Of a DNA stretch of 46,087 nucleotides, positions 25,214 through 32,123 are shown in pieces. This DNA is from a virus. The notes under the pieces were generated by a model. That model worked only from the letters and a program-made list of their open reading frames with translations, did not search any database and was not told the DNA's origin. A program made the translations under genes and the position numbers. Numbering within the stretch: position 1 is the first letter of the stretch; the number at the start of each line of letters is the position of its first letter. The stretch covers positions 1-46,087 of the IMG/VR virus record IMGVR_UViG_3300030105_001129; one strand, 5' to 3'.

Positions 25214-25629
25214 ACTTGCACCCACTGGGCAGACGAACCATCGTTATAGTAAACATACTTCTTAAAGGTAGCTGTATCGACCCACTCATTACCACTGTTA
25301 GGGTTAGAGGGGGCTGAAGTGGAAAATGCAGGTCTCATATCTGCCTCAGTAGCAGTAACAAAGACCTTAGCATCTGTTGTGACAACAATAGCGGCATCAC
25401 TATTATTGCTTTCAGACACAACTCTGGTTAGGGTAGTACCAGAGGTACTATAAATACCTGCCCCTAATTCAAAGTTATCCCCGTCTTCTATGGTGTATCT
25501 TACTAAGTCTCCATCAGAAACCCCTGCATCAGCAAAGGTCTGAAAACCAGCATCAGCGGCAACAAGAGTAAGTGTTCCTGTGCCTGTAGTGCTAGTAGTC
25601 ATTTTTGCTCTGTTGACTAACTTTACCAT
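25210..25629 (-). CDS. Fibre-associated virion protein
   Basis: 139 residues opening MVKLVNRAKMTTSTTGTGTLTLV, a start seen in marine phage virion proteins. Beta-rich body (DGDLVRYTIEDGDNFELGAGIYSTSGTTLTR), then a C-terminal module PAFSTSAPSNPNSGNEWVDTATFKKYVYYND that resembles the neck regions of tail fibres. It is coupled to the glycine-rich gene (ATGA overlap) and may anchor that protein to the particle. Confidence 0.65.
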   Translation of the reverse strand: MVKLVNRAKMTTSTTGTGTLTLVAADAGFQTFADAGVSDGDLVRYTIEDGDNFELGAGIYSTSGTTLTRVVSESNNSDAAIVVTTDAKVFVTATEADMRPAFSTSAPSNPNSGNEWVDTATFKKYVYYNDGSSAQWVQV

Positions 25630-25650
25630 GATACTTTGCTTCCTAAGAGT

Positions 25651-26220
25651 TTAAGCGATACGGAGGATAGCGCTGGTTGCGTCTGGTGTAGGGAACTGTA
25701 CGGTAAAGTCACCAGCAGTAGCACTAACAGTACCACCAAAATCAAAGGTAGCAACTACGTTATTAAGAGAGCTGCCGTTACCTGCTGAGCCGCCCATAGT
25801 ATCATTGTACAGAATACAACCAATAGCAGCGACAGTAACACTCTGGAACACGGTGTCATTAAAGTCTACAATAGCCTTAGTACCCGAAATTAAAGGGTAG
25901 GTTACAGAGTTAAACCCGCCAGACCCATCAGGTACTTGAGTAGCTAAGACAGCCTCTGGTGCGCCTGAGAATGAGTTGTAAACGGAATCGTAACCTGTTC
26001 CTGTGACTTCTTCAGATGCATTTCCAGTAACTTCACTACCGGCCTGTCCTGCAAACTGAGTTCCACCTGTGAGAAAGGCCACCATACCTAATTCAGCATT
26101 GTAGTCCCTAGTTGCGCCAACTTTAATTAGCTTTACTCTAAAAGTGTCGTTATCAAAGTCATGAGTACCCTTAAGGAGTTCCTGCTTGAAGTATTTGCTT
26201 AATGCTGTAGTAATAGCCAT
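25651..26220 (-). CDS. Uncharacterised virion protein next to the portal
   Basis: 189 residues, opening MAITTALSKYFKQELLKGTHDFDNDTFRVKLIKVGATRDYN. Proteins with this opening are frequent in phages near head or fibre genes. The remainder is Gly/Thr/Val-rich and beta-like (GTKAIVDFNDTVFQSVTVAAIGCILYNDT). The start sits on the stop of the portal gene (TAATGGC join at 26220), so the two are co-translated. Function not known. Confidence 0.65.
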   Translation of the reverse strand: MAITTALSKYFKQELLKGTHDFDNDTFRVKLIKVGATRDYNAELGMVAFLTGGTQFAGQAGSEVTGNASEEVTGTGYDSVYNSFSGAPEAVLATQVPDGSGGFNSVTYPLISGTKAIVDFNDTVFQSVTVAAIGCILYNDTMGGSAGNGSSLNNVVATFDFGGTVSATAGDFTVQFPTPDATSAILRIA

Positions 26221-27590
26221 TATGTATTTTCCTTATCTTCTTCTGCTATAGGCAGATCATTTGTTTCAGTTTCAACCACTAGGTCAGGGTTGTAGTTCAA
26301 TTCAGCGATTGCCATGAGGTCTTGTATAACCTCTGGATGACCGCTTACGTCAATCTGTGCACCATTAAGATTACGAAGAAACCCTGAAATTTCACGTAGG
26401 TCGTGAGGAGCAACATCGCCAGCTTCAATGCGAGGCATAAGATCGTAGTTAAGTCCGTTAAGCTGCCACAGGCGCTCAACCAACTGTTTATTAAGCACAT
26501 CTACAATAGCTTGAATATAACTCTCTAAGGCACGTAAAAACAAGTCAGTCTTACTCTTAGAGAGTGCATATGATCCGTTATTACCTCCACCGAGCATAAG
26601 AAACTCAGAAAGAACACTACGGGCAATGTCATGCTGGTAACGCCTAACAATAGGATCAATGTCTATGTTACGATTGCCACTGGCACTCATAAGCTCTACT
26701 TCAACTAACCTTACATTGGTAGGACTACCGTCTTTGTCAGGGTAGGTGTCACTTGGGGTGATAATGTAACCCTGCTCGTTAAACTTAACATCCCGTAAGA
26801 TGCTTTCCAAGTTGGCAACAAAAGCTGCTTGAGAGGCATCAGCACCAGAGAAGAGATACTCAGAGGGGATTCTAGCCACTGGTATTCCAGCTAGTTCACG
26901 CTCTACTGCTATAGCTTCTATAGACTGTAAGTTGTTTAAGTACTGATAAGATGTATAAGCGTTGCGAAGAATACTACGACCACTGGGATCACCATTAATA
27001 GAAGTAGTGCGATAATAAAGACTCTTAGAGGTTGGTATGTAGTGAGACCCGCTGCTGCTGTATCCTGTATTTTGATAGATTCCAAGTACGTCACCGGTCT
27101 TACTCTCTACTTCAAACTTGTCTATAGTCCAAGGCGCCCGAACAGCGATCTTACGAACACCAATACGGCCATCCGTGTACTTGCTGTATTTCTTATAGTT
27201 TGTTGAAGTCGGTCCAACACGTCGTTTATACACGACTTCAAACCAACTAAACCCGTAACTAAGGCTAGAAAGGGCTTCTGCAATGTGATCGTCAAGAGTG
27301 TGCTCCATATCCTTAAAGATACTCTCCACAAACTCAGCTTCTCTCTTAGCTTCTTCTGAATCATTTGCTGGCTCAATCTTAAGTTTAACGTCCCGTAGCA
27401 CTTGTTCAGCAGCATACATAACCGCACCAATAGTACTGTCATTATCCCTCATCTCCCGATACTTACGAATAGCTGTTCTGCCACGAAGTTCGGGAATAAA
27501 CTCGTCAGACCGTATTTGTCCGTTCTTTACATTGCTTCCACTAACGCCTAGCGTCTGTGTAGCTTTTGTTGGCGAAAGTTTCTTTGGCAT
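26220..27590 (-). CDS. Portal protein (DUF935 / Mu gp29-like)
   Basis: 456 residues. It follows the terminase and has the portal hallmarks of the DUF935 type: IRKYREMRDNDSTIGAVMYAAEQVLRDV near the N-terminus, SLSYGFSWFEVVYKRRVG at about 110-128, and the helical C-terminus with LRALESYIQAIVDVLNKQLVERLWQLN. The twelve-subunit ring it forms is the DNA entry gate and binds the terminase motor and the head-tail adaptor. Typical length for the family. Confidence 0.9.
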   Translation of the reverse strand: MPKKLSPTKATQTLGVSGSNVKNGQIRSDEFIPELRGRTAIRKYREMRDNDSTIGAVMYAAEQVLRDVKLKIEPANDSEEAKREAEFVESIFKDMEHTLDDHIAEALSSLSYGFSWFEVVYKRRVGPTSTNYKKYSKYTDGRIGVRKIAVRAPWTIDKFEVESKTGDVLGIYQNTGYSSSGSHYIPTSKSLYYRTTSINGDPSGRSILRNAYTSYQYLNNLQSIEAIAVERELAGIPVARIPSEYLFSGADASQAAFVANLESILRDVKFNEQGYIITPSDTYPDKDGSPTNVRLVEVELMSASGNRNIDIDPIVRRYQHDIARSVLSEFLMLGGGNNGSYALSKSKTDLFLRALESYIQAIVDVLNKQLVERLWQLNGLNYDLMPRIEAGDVAPHDLREISGFLRNLNGAQIDVSGHPEVIQDLMAIAELNYNPDLVVETETNDLPIAEEDKENT

Positions 27591-28972
27591 TAGATTAAAA
27601 GTCCTTTAGCACTAGAGTAGGCTAATTTAAGTTGTGGCTTTGCATACCCATTCAAACTAAGATCAGTAATAGCCCATACACAGGCGTCTAGTCTGTCTGG
27701 CGATCCTAGAGACCCTAGAGGTTCCCACTGAACCATCTGGTCTTCTAGTTCGTTAAGCCCTCTAACGTGTTTTACTTTACCTTGCTCATATAATGCAGAT
27801 ACTGGTTCTGCTCTAGCCATTTTACCCCTTGAGGCGTGGACTAGCTTTACTGGGAGGGTTTCGTCCTCTGTGTGCAGAGTGTGCCTCACCATGTCGCCAC
27901 CTTGGTTTTTCTCAGCAACAATCCTATCAGCCATGTGGTCTCTATATAACTGAGTTGCCTTACTAGCCCATTGTTGAGGACTATACTGCCCTGTGTGATC
28001 CTCTAGGACATATGCTGTGCCGTTAACGTCTACACCAGCTACTATGATCCCAGTCATGTCAGAATCAGTATTATTACTAATAGCTGGGTCAATGGCTACA
28101 ACTATTCGGTTTAGTGAAGGAACATCCTCTCTTAAGACCTCACAGTCTGCTAAGAGCTTCCTGTTCCATAAAGCCCCAGAAGCTTCATCGAGGATCTCTG
28201 CGTAGAGTTCCTGCCTACCTAGACGAGTGCCTTCGTAGGTCTTCTTTATTGCTTCCAGAAAAGTATTAGCGAGATTAGCAGAGTTATCAAAAGTTGATCC
28301 AGTAGAGACATATGTTTTCTCGTCTTCCAAGATGCCCCTAAGGAGTTTAGTGGTTTTAGGAGTAGTGGTTACAAAGACTACAGGCCTCCTACCTAATCGT
28401 AGGCCAAACTGCATCATATCCCAAGTGTCTTGTGCATTTCTCCAAGCGCAAAGCTCGTCACACCATGCACTGTAAGCTTGAGGGCCACGAAGTCTCTCAG
28501 GGTCTTCTGCTGAGAAAAACACGGCTTTAGCTCCATTAGCCCAAGTCATAGAGTTATTAGTGGGAGACCATACAGGAAAGCCTAGTTCAACACCTCTGTA
28601 AGTCTTATCTCCACTATAACAGACATTAAGGAGACCAGAGTCTCCCTCAACCATAACCCTACGAACATCTCCCTTAGTGGGGGCAACACAATGAACAATC
28701 TTGTCACCCAGCTTAATTCTGTGTCGTACCCACTCAGCACCAGCCCTAGTCTTACCCCAACCCCTACCAGCTAAGGCTACCCAGATGTTCCACTTGCCTT
28801 CTGGCTCTAGCTGGTCAGCCCTAGCCCAAAACTGCCAGTCGTGTTTCAGTTCTTTAGCTTTGTCAGGACCAAGAGCCTTTAAAGCTTTGGCAACCTCTGA
28901 GCTAGGTAATGCTCGTAGATCTTCCGCAGTAAAAGAAGGACGTACCGGCTTATACTTTGAAACATAGGCCAA
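27590..28972 (-). CDS. terL: Terminase large subunit
   Basis: 460 residues from TTG 28972, which has GGAAG six bases upstream; GTG codons at 28993 and 28990 would add six or seven residues inside terS but have no ribosome site. ATPase domain: Walker A AGRGWGKT at 68-75, Walker B with acidic pair in YSAWCDE at 167-173, and the coupling TTTPKTT at about 202. Nuclease domain: Asp295 in AIDPAISNNTDSD, Glu354 in IVAEKNQGG, and Asp429 in RLDACVWA, a full RNase-H-like triad. It packages DNA into the prohead through the portal. The packaging strategy (cos or headful) cannot be read from it with certainty. Confidence 0.95.
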   Translation of the reverse strand: MAYVSKYKPVRPSFTAEDLRALPSSEVAKALKALGPDKAKELKHDWQFWARADQLEPEGKWNIWVALAGRGWGKTRAGAEWVRHRIKLGDKIVHCVAPTKGDVRRVMVEGDSGLLNVCYSGDKTYRGVELGFPVWSPTNNSMTWANGAKAVFFSAEDPERLRGPQAYSAWCDELCAWRNAQDTWDMMQFGLRLGRRPVVFVTTTPKTTKLLRGILEDEKTYVSTGSTFDNSANLANTFLEAIKKTYEGTRLGRQELYAEILDEASGALWNRKLLADCEVLREDVPSLNRIVVAIDPAISNNTDSDMTGIIVAGVDVNGTAYVLEDHTGQYSPQQWASKATQLYRDHMADRIVAEKNQGGDMVRHTLHTEDETLPVKLVHASRGKMARAEPVSALYEQGKVKHVRGLNELEDQMVQWEPLGSLGSPDRLDACVWAITDLSLNGYAKPQLKLAYSSAKGLLI

Positions 28973-28973
28973 G

Positions 28974-29387
28974 CTACACTTCCAAGTCACCACTATCGTC
29001 AGGCTCTTTGCCTAGTAGTGTCATTAACGCATCTACTGCACTAGAGTCGGTATCAGGGTCAATACCTGTGATATCTGCTTCGTTTACAGTGTTCTGAGGA
29101 GACCAACCGCCTTTAGATCGTAGGAAGAACTCTTGACTGGCAAAATGACCCTCAAGGGCTTGTGCAACAACAGTGTTGCCTACCTTACCCACTATCTCAG
29201 CTCTAGCTTCCGCAATGTCGTTTCCGTAAAGCTTATAGAGAGTTCCTAGTGAAGATGGGCTATTCTCAAACTTATTGGCAACAGTAGCTAATATATCCTT
29301 AATGCTAACACCATCTTGCACTGCTTGCCTAATAAACTTAGACACAGGCACTGTGTGTTGTAGCACTTGATTCTTAGGATAAGTCAT
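28974..29387 (-). CDS. terS: Terminase small subunit (putative)
   Basis: 137 residues: an N-terminal helix-turn-helix-like region (VSKFIRQAVQDGVSIKDILATVANKF), helical middle (DIAEARAEIVGKVGNTVVAQALEGHFAS), and an acidic C-terminus (DDSGDLEV) of the type that contacts the large subunit. It lies directly upstream of terL. Identification rests on position, size and domain layout. It is the first gene of the structural operon and the promoter at 29504-29531 precedes it by about 120 bp. Confidence 0.8.
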   Translation of the reverse strand: MTYPKNQVLQHTVPVSKFIRQAVQDGVSIKDILATVANKFENSPSSLGTLYKLYGNDIAEARAEIVGKVGNTVVAQALEGHFASQEFFLRSKGGWSPQNTVNEADITGIDPDTDSSAVDALMTLLGKEPDDSGDLEV

Positions 29388-29503
29388 AGGTTCTCTCGTT
29401 ATAAGACAGTTGTGTTATAAAAGGAAGGCTAGGTCAGTTACTCTGCGTCTCGCTCATAAGTCAAACTTGGGGAGGTGTGAGCATGACACTAGCCTATGAT
29501 GGG

Positions 29504-29531
29504 GATATAGGTATTGTTTTGTATATGTCAA
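29504..29531 (-). promoter_or_regulatory. Putative sigma70 promoter for the structural operon
   Basis: On the minus strand a perfect -35 hexamer TTGACA (29531-29526) is followed after 16 bases by TATATC (29509-29504; four of six consensus bases). Transcription would begin near 29497 and give a leader of about 110 bases before terS. It is the best-scoring candidate upstream of the structural genes. No phage-type promoter repeats are seen at late genes. Confidence 0.5.
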
Positions 29532-29584
29532 CCCCTAAGACAAAACTATTTTGTAACCTATTGATTGGCAACAAAACAAAAGTG

Positions 29585-29776
29585 TTATGGCTCTAATTCA
29601 TCTACATAACAATCTTCATTAGTTAGCTCCTCAATGAAATCAAGAAGGCAACCCTCCTTAGAGTCATTTATGAAATAATACTTCTTAGCTTTATATTTAA
29701 TGACGCAATAGTAACTAAAGCCATTAATCTTAAGCCTGTCATGGTGTACAATTTCTCTAAAGTCTACTAGCAACAT
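29585..29776 (-). CDS. Small uncharacterised protein before the terminase
   Basis: 63 residues with AAGGGG five bases before the ATG. The sequence is rich in Lys, Tyr and acidic residues (CVIKYKAKKYYFINDSKEGCLLDFIEELTNEDCYVDELEP), beta-like at the N-terminus and acidic at the end. Three cysteines. No family recognised. Its high A+T content and place between the control region and the structural operon suggest an early or middle regulatory protein rather than a virion protein, but this is inference. Confidence 0.6.
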   Translation of the reverse strand: MLLVDFREIVHHDRLKINGFSYYCVIKYKAKKYYFINDSKEGCLLDFIEELTNEDCYVDELEP

Positions 29777-29816
29777 AAGAACCCCTTATTAGTAATAACT
29801 AACGACCCCTTAGCTA

Positions 29817-29907
29817 CATATGTATAACATTTGTTATAGTTTAATAATTAATCATAATATTAAATAATATAGTTATCTAATATAATTTAACAAATGTATA
29901 ACATATG
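29817..29907. repeat. Long imperfect inverted repeat around an AT-rich core
   Basis: The left arm CATATGTATAACATTTGTTA (29817-29836) and the right arm TAACAAATGTATAACATATG (29888-29907) pair except for a four-base internal block (ATAA against TATA). The 51 bases between them contain almost no G or C. It could be a cruciform, a binding site for a dimeric regulator, or an unwinding element of an origin. Confidence 0.7.
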
Positions 29908-29993
29908 TTCTGTCTCTGTCTATTGATACATAGGTACTAAATCTTTGTTGTCAAGGGGGGAGACTTGCGATTAATGTGAATAAGACTAATAGT

Positions 29994-30009
29994 GTGATAA
30001 ATATGTCAC
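29994..30009. promoter_or_regulatory. Operator-like inverted repeat, copy 1
   Basis: GTGATAAATATGTCAC is a near-perfect dyad (GTGAYA-N4-TGTCAC). A second copy lies 30 bp to the right and a third at 35975-35990, where both arms are perfect. The flanking AATAGT before each of the first two is also repeated. The N8 distance between TGTGA and TCAC is too long for a CRP site. Confidence 0.6.
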
Positions 30010-30023
30010 GGTTAACCAATAGT

Positions 30024-30039
30024 GTGATAAATATGTCAC
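30024..30039. promoter_or_regulatory. Operator-like inverted repeat, copy 2
   Basis: Identical to the copy at 29994, exactly 30 bp away, so the two sites face the same side of the helix (close to three turns). Such spacing favours cooperative binding of a regulator. Both lie 34-84 bases to the left of the minus-strand TATAAT at 30078-30073, so a bound protein could block transcription toward the 63-residue gene and the terminase. Confidence 0.6.
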
Positions 30040-30149
30040 AGATTGCTTGAGGGCTGTAGGTTATTTTTTTATATTATAGATAAGGGTGTAATCGGGGCCG
30101 GAGCGCCCTACTACCGTATAAGTAGCAGGGACCCATCTGGATACAACTT

Positions 30150-30287
30150 TTAGTAGTACAACTCTGAGTAGCAAGCGATATGCAATGTTACAACTATAAG
30201 GTGCAACACCATAACGGTAGCTAGTGCACCCCCAATTATCGCTAAAGTTGTAATGGCCTTTTCAACCTCACGTTTAACAGTTCTCAT
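30150..30287 (-). CDS. Very small membrane protein in the control region
   Basis: 45 residues with a strong ribosome site (AAGGGAGAATATT before ATG). A charged start (MRTVKREVEKA) is followed by one transmembrane helix of about 30 hydrophobic residues (TTLAIIGGALATVMVLHLIVVTLHIA) and a short end, CYSELYY. Its coding sequence contains two TACAAC-like units of the array found at 31051-31541 (30193-30208, and 30240-30256 in reverse), so coding and regulatory functions may overlap. No family recognised. Confidence 0.6.
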   Translation of the reverse strand: MRTVKREVEKAITTLAIIGGALATVMVLHLIVVTLHIACYSELYY

Positions 30288-30344
30288 AATATTCTCCCTT
30301 AGGTTGTGGGATGCCAGCCAGCGCCAGCACCCCTTTAGGTTGTA

Positions 30345-30806
30345 TTAAGCGCCTTTGACTAGCGCAGCAGCTGCCGAGCTAATAGGCGGTGTAATAGTAG
30401 CGGCAGGACGACGGAAGTTTGACGCCATGCCTAGAGTTGTCTTAGCCACAACCTTAGCGGAACCAGCTTCCTTGTACTTTGAAACCTTGTTCAGAGCAGC
30501 CTTAGCGTTATCAGAACCATTGGCCTGCAAATAGGCATGGCAGGCGCTGCGAGTCTTAACCGCATAGTCCTGATGACCGCCATTTGTAAACTCTCGGGAA
30601 AACGTGTCCCAAACCTTGCCAACAGTAAGAGAAACCATCGGCAGCTCTTGATCTTCAAAGCAATCAACAGCAGCCTCTACGGATGACAGTATGGCGGCAA
30701 ACAGGGCGCTGCGATAGCCCTCTTGCAGGTACGCCATGTATGGTGCTGTGTCGGCTGTCTTATCGGCTGTTTCGAGGTGTGCTAGTGTGTCATTAAAAGT
30801 AAACAT
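30345..30806 (-). CDS. Uncharacterised 153-residue protein of the control region
   Basis: The N-terminal two thirds are helical (FNDTLAHLETADKT, YRSALFAAILSSVEAAVDCFED, VWDTFSREFTNGGHQDYAVKTRSACHAYLQ). The end is Lys/Ala-rich and basic, then Pro/Ala-rich (FRRPAATITPPISSAAAAL). A basic helical protein beside a repeat array is a candidate DNA-binding protein, for instance one that acts on the repeats, but no helix-turn-helix or other motif is certain. AAAGG lies about ten bases before the ATG and a possible promoter (30871-30899) lies upstream. Confidence 0.65.
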   Translation of the reverse strand: MFTFNDTLAHLETADKTADTAPYMAYLQEGYRSALFAAILSSVEAAVDCFEDQELPMVSLTVGKVWDTFSREFTNGGHQDYAVKTRSACHAYLQANGSDNAKAALNKVSKYKEAGSAKVVAKTTLGMASNFRRPAATITPPISSAAAALVKGA

Positions 30807-30870
30807 AATATAAAGCCTTTCAGAGCTATTATGAGGTTGGCTAGGTCACCCAGCCGTTGCCTCTTTAGAA

Positions 30871-30899
30871 GTAATGACAGCAGTGTGACATGGCGTCAA
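30871..30899 (-). promoter_or_regulatory. Putative promoter for the 153-residue gene
   Basis: Minus-strand TTGACG (30899-30894) and CATTAC (30876-30871) with a 17-base spacer. The -35 is good and the -10 is weak (three of six). A start near 30864 would leave a 58-base leader that contains a small GGCT/AGCC hairpin at about 30837-30853. Confidence 0.35.
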
Positions 30900-30969
30900 G
30901 TAATAAATGAAGTAATAGTGAATTTAATTAGTATGCTCTGAGGCTCGATATTAGCCCCTTTACGGGGTC

Positions 30970-31010
30970 ATCTCTGAATTAGGCTATGCGAGGTCGTAAT
31001 AGTCAGAGAT
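30970..31010. other. Hairpin with 8-bp stem
   Basis: ATCTCTGA (30970-30977) pairs perfectly with TCAGAGAT (31003-31010) around a 25-base loop. Just to the left lies CCCCTTTACGGGG (30956-30966). No T-run follows either, so a terminator is unlikely; a structured RNA or protein site is possible. Confidence 0.4.
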
Positions 31011-31050
31011 CGAAATCTTGGGTCCCTAGAGAAGAGTGGATTTTGCCTAA

Positions 31051-31541
31051 TACAACTAAAAGGCGAATCCAGAAAACCCGAAAGAATTACAACTTATAGT
31101 TGAGTAAATCCTTAGAATACAACTTTAAGGCGATCTGAGGCCAATACAACCTATAGTTGAACCAATACAACTTTAAGGCGAGCTGAGGCCAATACAACCT
31201 TAGGTTGAACCAATACAACTTTAAGGCGATACAACCTATAGTTGAATAAATCCTCAGAATACAACTTTAAGGCGATACAACCTCAGGTTGAGTAAATCCT
31301 AGAAATACAACTTTAAGGCGATACAACCTATAGTTGAATAAATTCTAGAAATGCAACTTTAAGGCGATACAACCTATAGTTGAACCAATACAACTTTAAG
31401 GCGATACAACCTCAGGTTGAACCAATACAACTTTAAGGCGATACAACCTATAGTTGAATTCGTACAACTTAAAGGCGATACAACTTAAAGGTGATTTAGA
31501 ACGATTCTAATCAACCTCAGGGTGATACAACCTATAGGCGA
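31051..31541 (+). repeat. Array of 21 sixteen-base units of two alternating types
   Basis: Type A is TACAACTTTAAGGCGA; type B is TACAACCTATAGTTGA, or the forms with CTCAGGTTGA or CTTAGGTTGA. Units start at 31051 A, 31088 B, 31118 A, 31145 B, 31166 A, 31193 B, 31214 A, 31230 B, 31260 A, 31276 B, 31306 A, 31322 B, 31352 A, 31368 B, 31389 A, 31405 B, 31426 A, 31442 B, 31463 A, 31479 A, and 31526 (hybrid, B head and A tail). From 31214 to 31478 each A is joined directly to B, and B to the next A by a 5- or 14-base linker, giving periods of 37 or 46. B units are palindromic (CAACCTCAGGTTG). An iteron-like origin or regulator array is likely; it is not a CRISPR. Confidence 0.9.
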
Positions 31542-31571
31542 TTTAGAACGATTCTAATCAACCTCAGGGTG
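31493..31571 (+). repeat. Two perfect 32-bp direct repeats, each with a TTAGAA-CGA-TTCTAA palindrome
   Basis: Copies at 31493-31524 and 31540-31571 are identical, 47 bp apart, and separated by the hybrid array unit. Each starts GATTTAGAACGATTCTAATC and ends in CAACCTCAGGGTG, which is related to the B units. The dyads are at 31496-31510 and 31543-31557. This looks like a two-site operator or the anchor end of an origin. Confidence 0.85.
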
Positions 31572-31600
31572 TGCGGCTATTTGGCCGACTATTAGTAATA

Positions 31601-31805
31601 CCCCCACCATGGGAAATAGCCCCACCATGGGAAATGGTCTTAATATGAGTATTTGCTGCGCAAGCGGAGTAATAGTAAGACTCATAGTAATACTAATAGC
31701 CCCCACCGTGGGAAATGGTTTTAATCATAGTATTACCCTTTGCTAAGCAAAAATTTAATAGTCAGACTAATAGTAATACTAATAGCCCCCACCGTGGGAA
31801 ATGCC
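31601..31805 (+). repeat. CC(A/G)TGGGAAAT elements, left cluster (four copies, ~83-bp tandem unit)
   Basis: Copies at 31601-31617, 31619-31637, 31699-31718 and 31785-31805 share CCCCACC(A/G)TGGGAAAT. The last three are followed by a conserved stretch, TTAAT then ATAGTAT or GAGTAT, and are 80-86 bp apart. The sequence between copies also repeats: a TTTGCT/AGCAAA hairpin, then AATAGT-N-AGACT and ATAGTAATACTAATAG. The core CCCACCGTGGG is a dyad. Five further copies are at 35931-36058. Confidence 0.8.
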
Positions 31806-32045
31806 TTAATAATAGTATGTTTATGACTGTTTACGGGTGTATACCTCAGGAAAATATAAAGACTCTGACTAAGAGTTTGCACCCCCTTACCCTATTTGGT
31901 TTTGTTGCCGAGCAAGCTCCCGATAGAATATTCCCCCGTTAATTCCCCGCTTAACTATTTAATAACTTGGGATAAAGGTTTAATACTACCTGCATTATGA
32001 TTTCCAGAGCTAACCTATTAGAAACACTAATACTTTAATGGCCTA

Positions 32046-32074
32046 TTGACATCTTAGCTGATTTGTGCTAATTT
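32046..32074 (+). promoter_or_regulatory. Early sigma70 promoter of the right arm
   Basis: TTGACA (32046-32051), a 17-base spacer, and TAATTT (32069-32074). The -35 and spacing are ideal. It lies 50 bases before the first plus-strand gene and reads into the zinc-ribbon and peptidase genes. A dyad just downstream (32082-32094) sits at the expected start point. Confidence 0.7.
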
Positions 32075-32081
32075 GACTTTG

Positions 32082-32094
32082 GGTCAGAGTGACC
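32082..32094. promoter_or_regulatory. Operator-like dyad at the early start site
   Basis: GGTCAGAGTGACC has perfect 5-base arms around GAG and occupies about +1 to +13 of the early promoter, where a bound repressor would block initiation. Confidence 0.45.
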
Positions 32095-32123
32095 TTAAAC
32101 ATCAACTATTAGGAAAAACTATT

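Larger units (their letters stand above)
29777..30149. other. AT-rich intergenic control segment
   Basis: No gene is seen in these 373 bases. Contents: a 20-base imperfect inverted repeat around a very AT-rich core (29817-29907), a weak minus-strand promoter (TTGACA at 29954-29949, TATGTA at 29932-29927) for the 63-residue gene, two operator-like 16-mers (29994 and 30024), and a TATAAT on the minus strand at 30078-30073 without a good -35. Confidence 0.6.
30807..32045. other. Large divergent intergenic region: origin / control candidate
   Basis: About 1.2 kb without a convincing gene separates the last minus-strand gene from the first plus-strand gene. It holds a hairpin (30970-31010), an alternating array of 16-mers (31051-31541), two 32-bp direct repeats with palindromes (31493-31571), and an approximately 83-bp tandem unit with CC(A/G)TGGGAAAT (31601-31805). 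A 41-codon frame at 31817-31942 has no ribosome site and is not believed. From 31945 to 32045 the sequence is AT-rich and leads into the early promoter. Confidence 0.75.

Noticed and set aside
29388-29480. tRNA-like sequence before terS
   Set aside because: No T-loop consensus and no cloverleaf of correct arm lengths.
29994-30039. CRP/FNR binding sites
   Set aside because: The TGTGA and TCAC halves are separated by 8 rather than 6 bases.
31051-31571. CRISPR array
   Set aside because: Units are 16 bases, alternate between two types, and have 0-14 base linkers that are themselves repeated; no spacer diversity and no cas genes.
31715-31942. 75-codon plus-strand frame (and its 41-codon ATG version at 31817)
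   Set aside because: Overlaps the CCGTGGGAAAT repeats, has no ribosome site and no coding-like composition.
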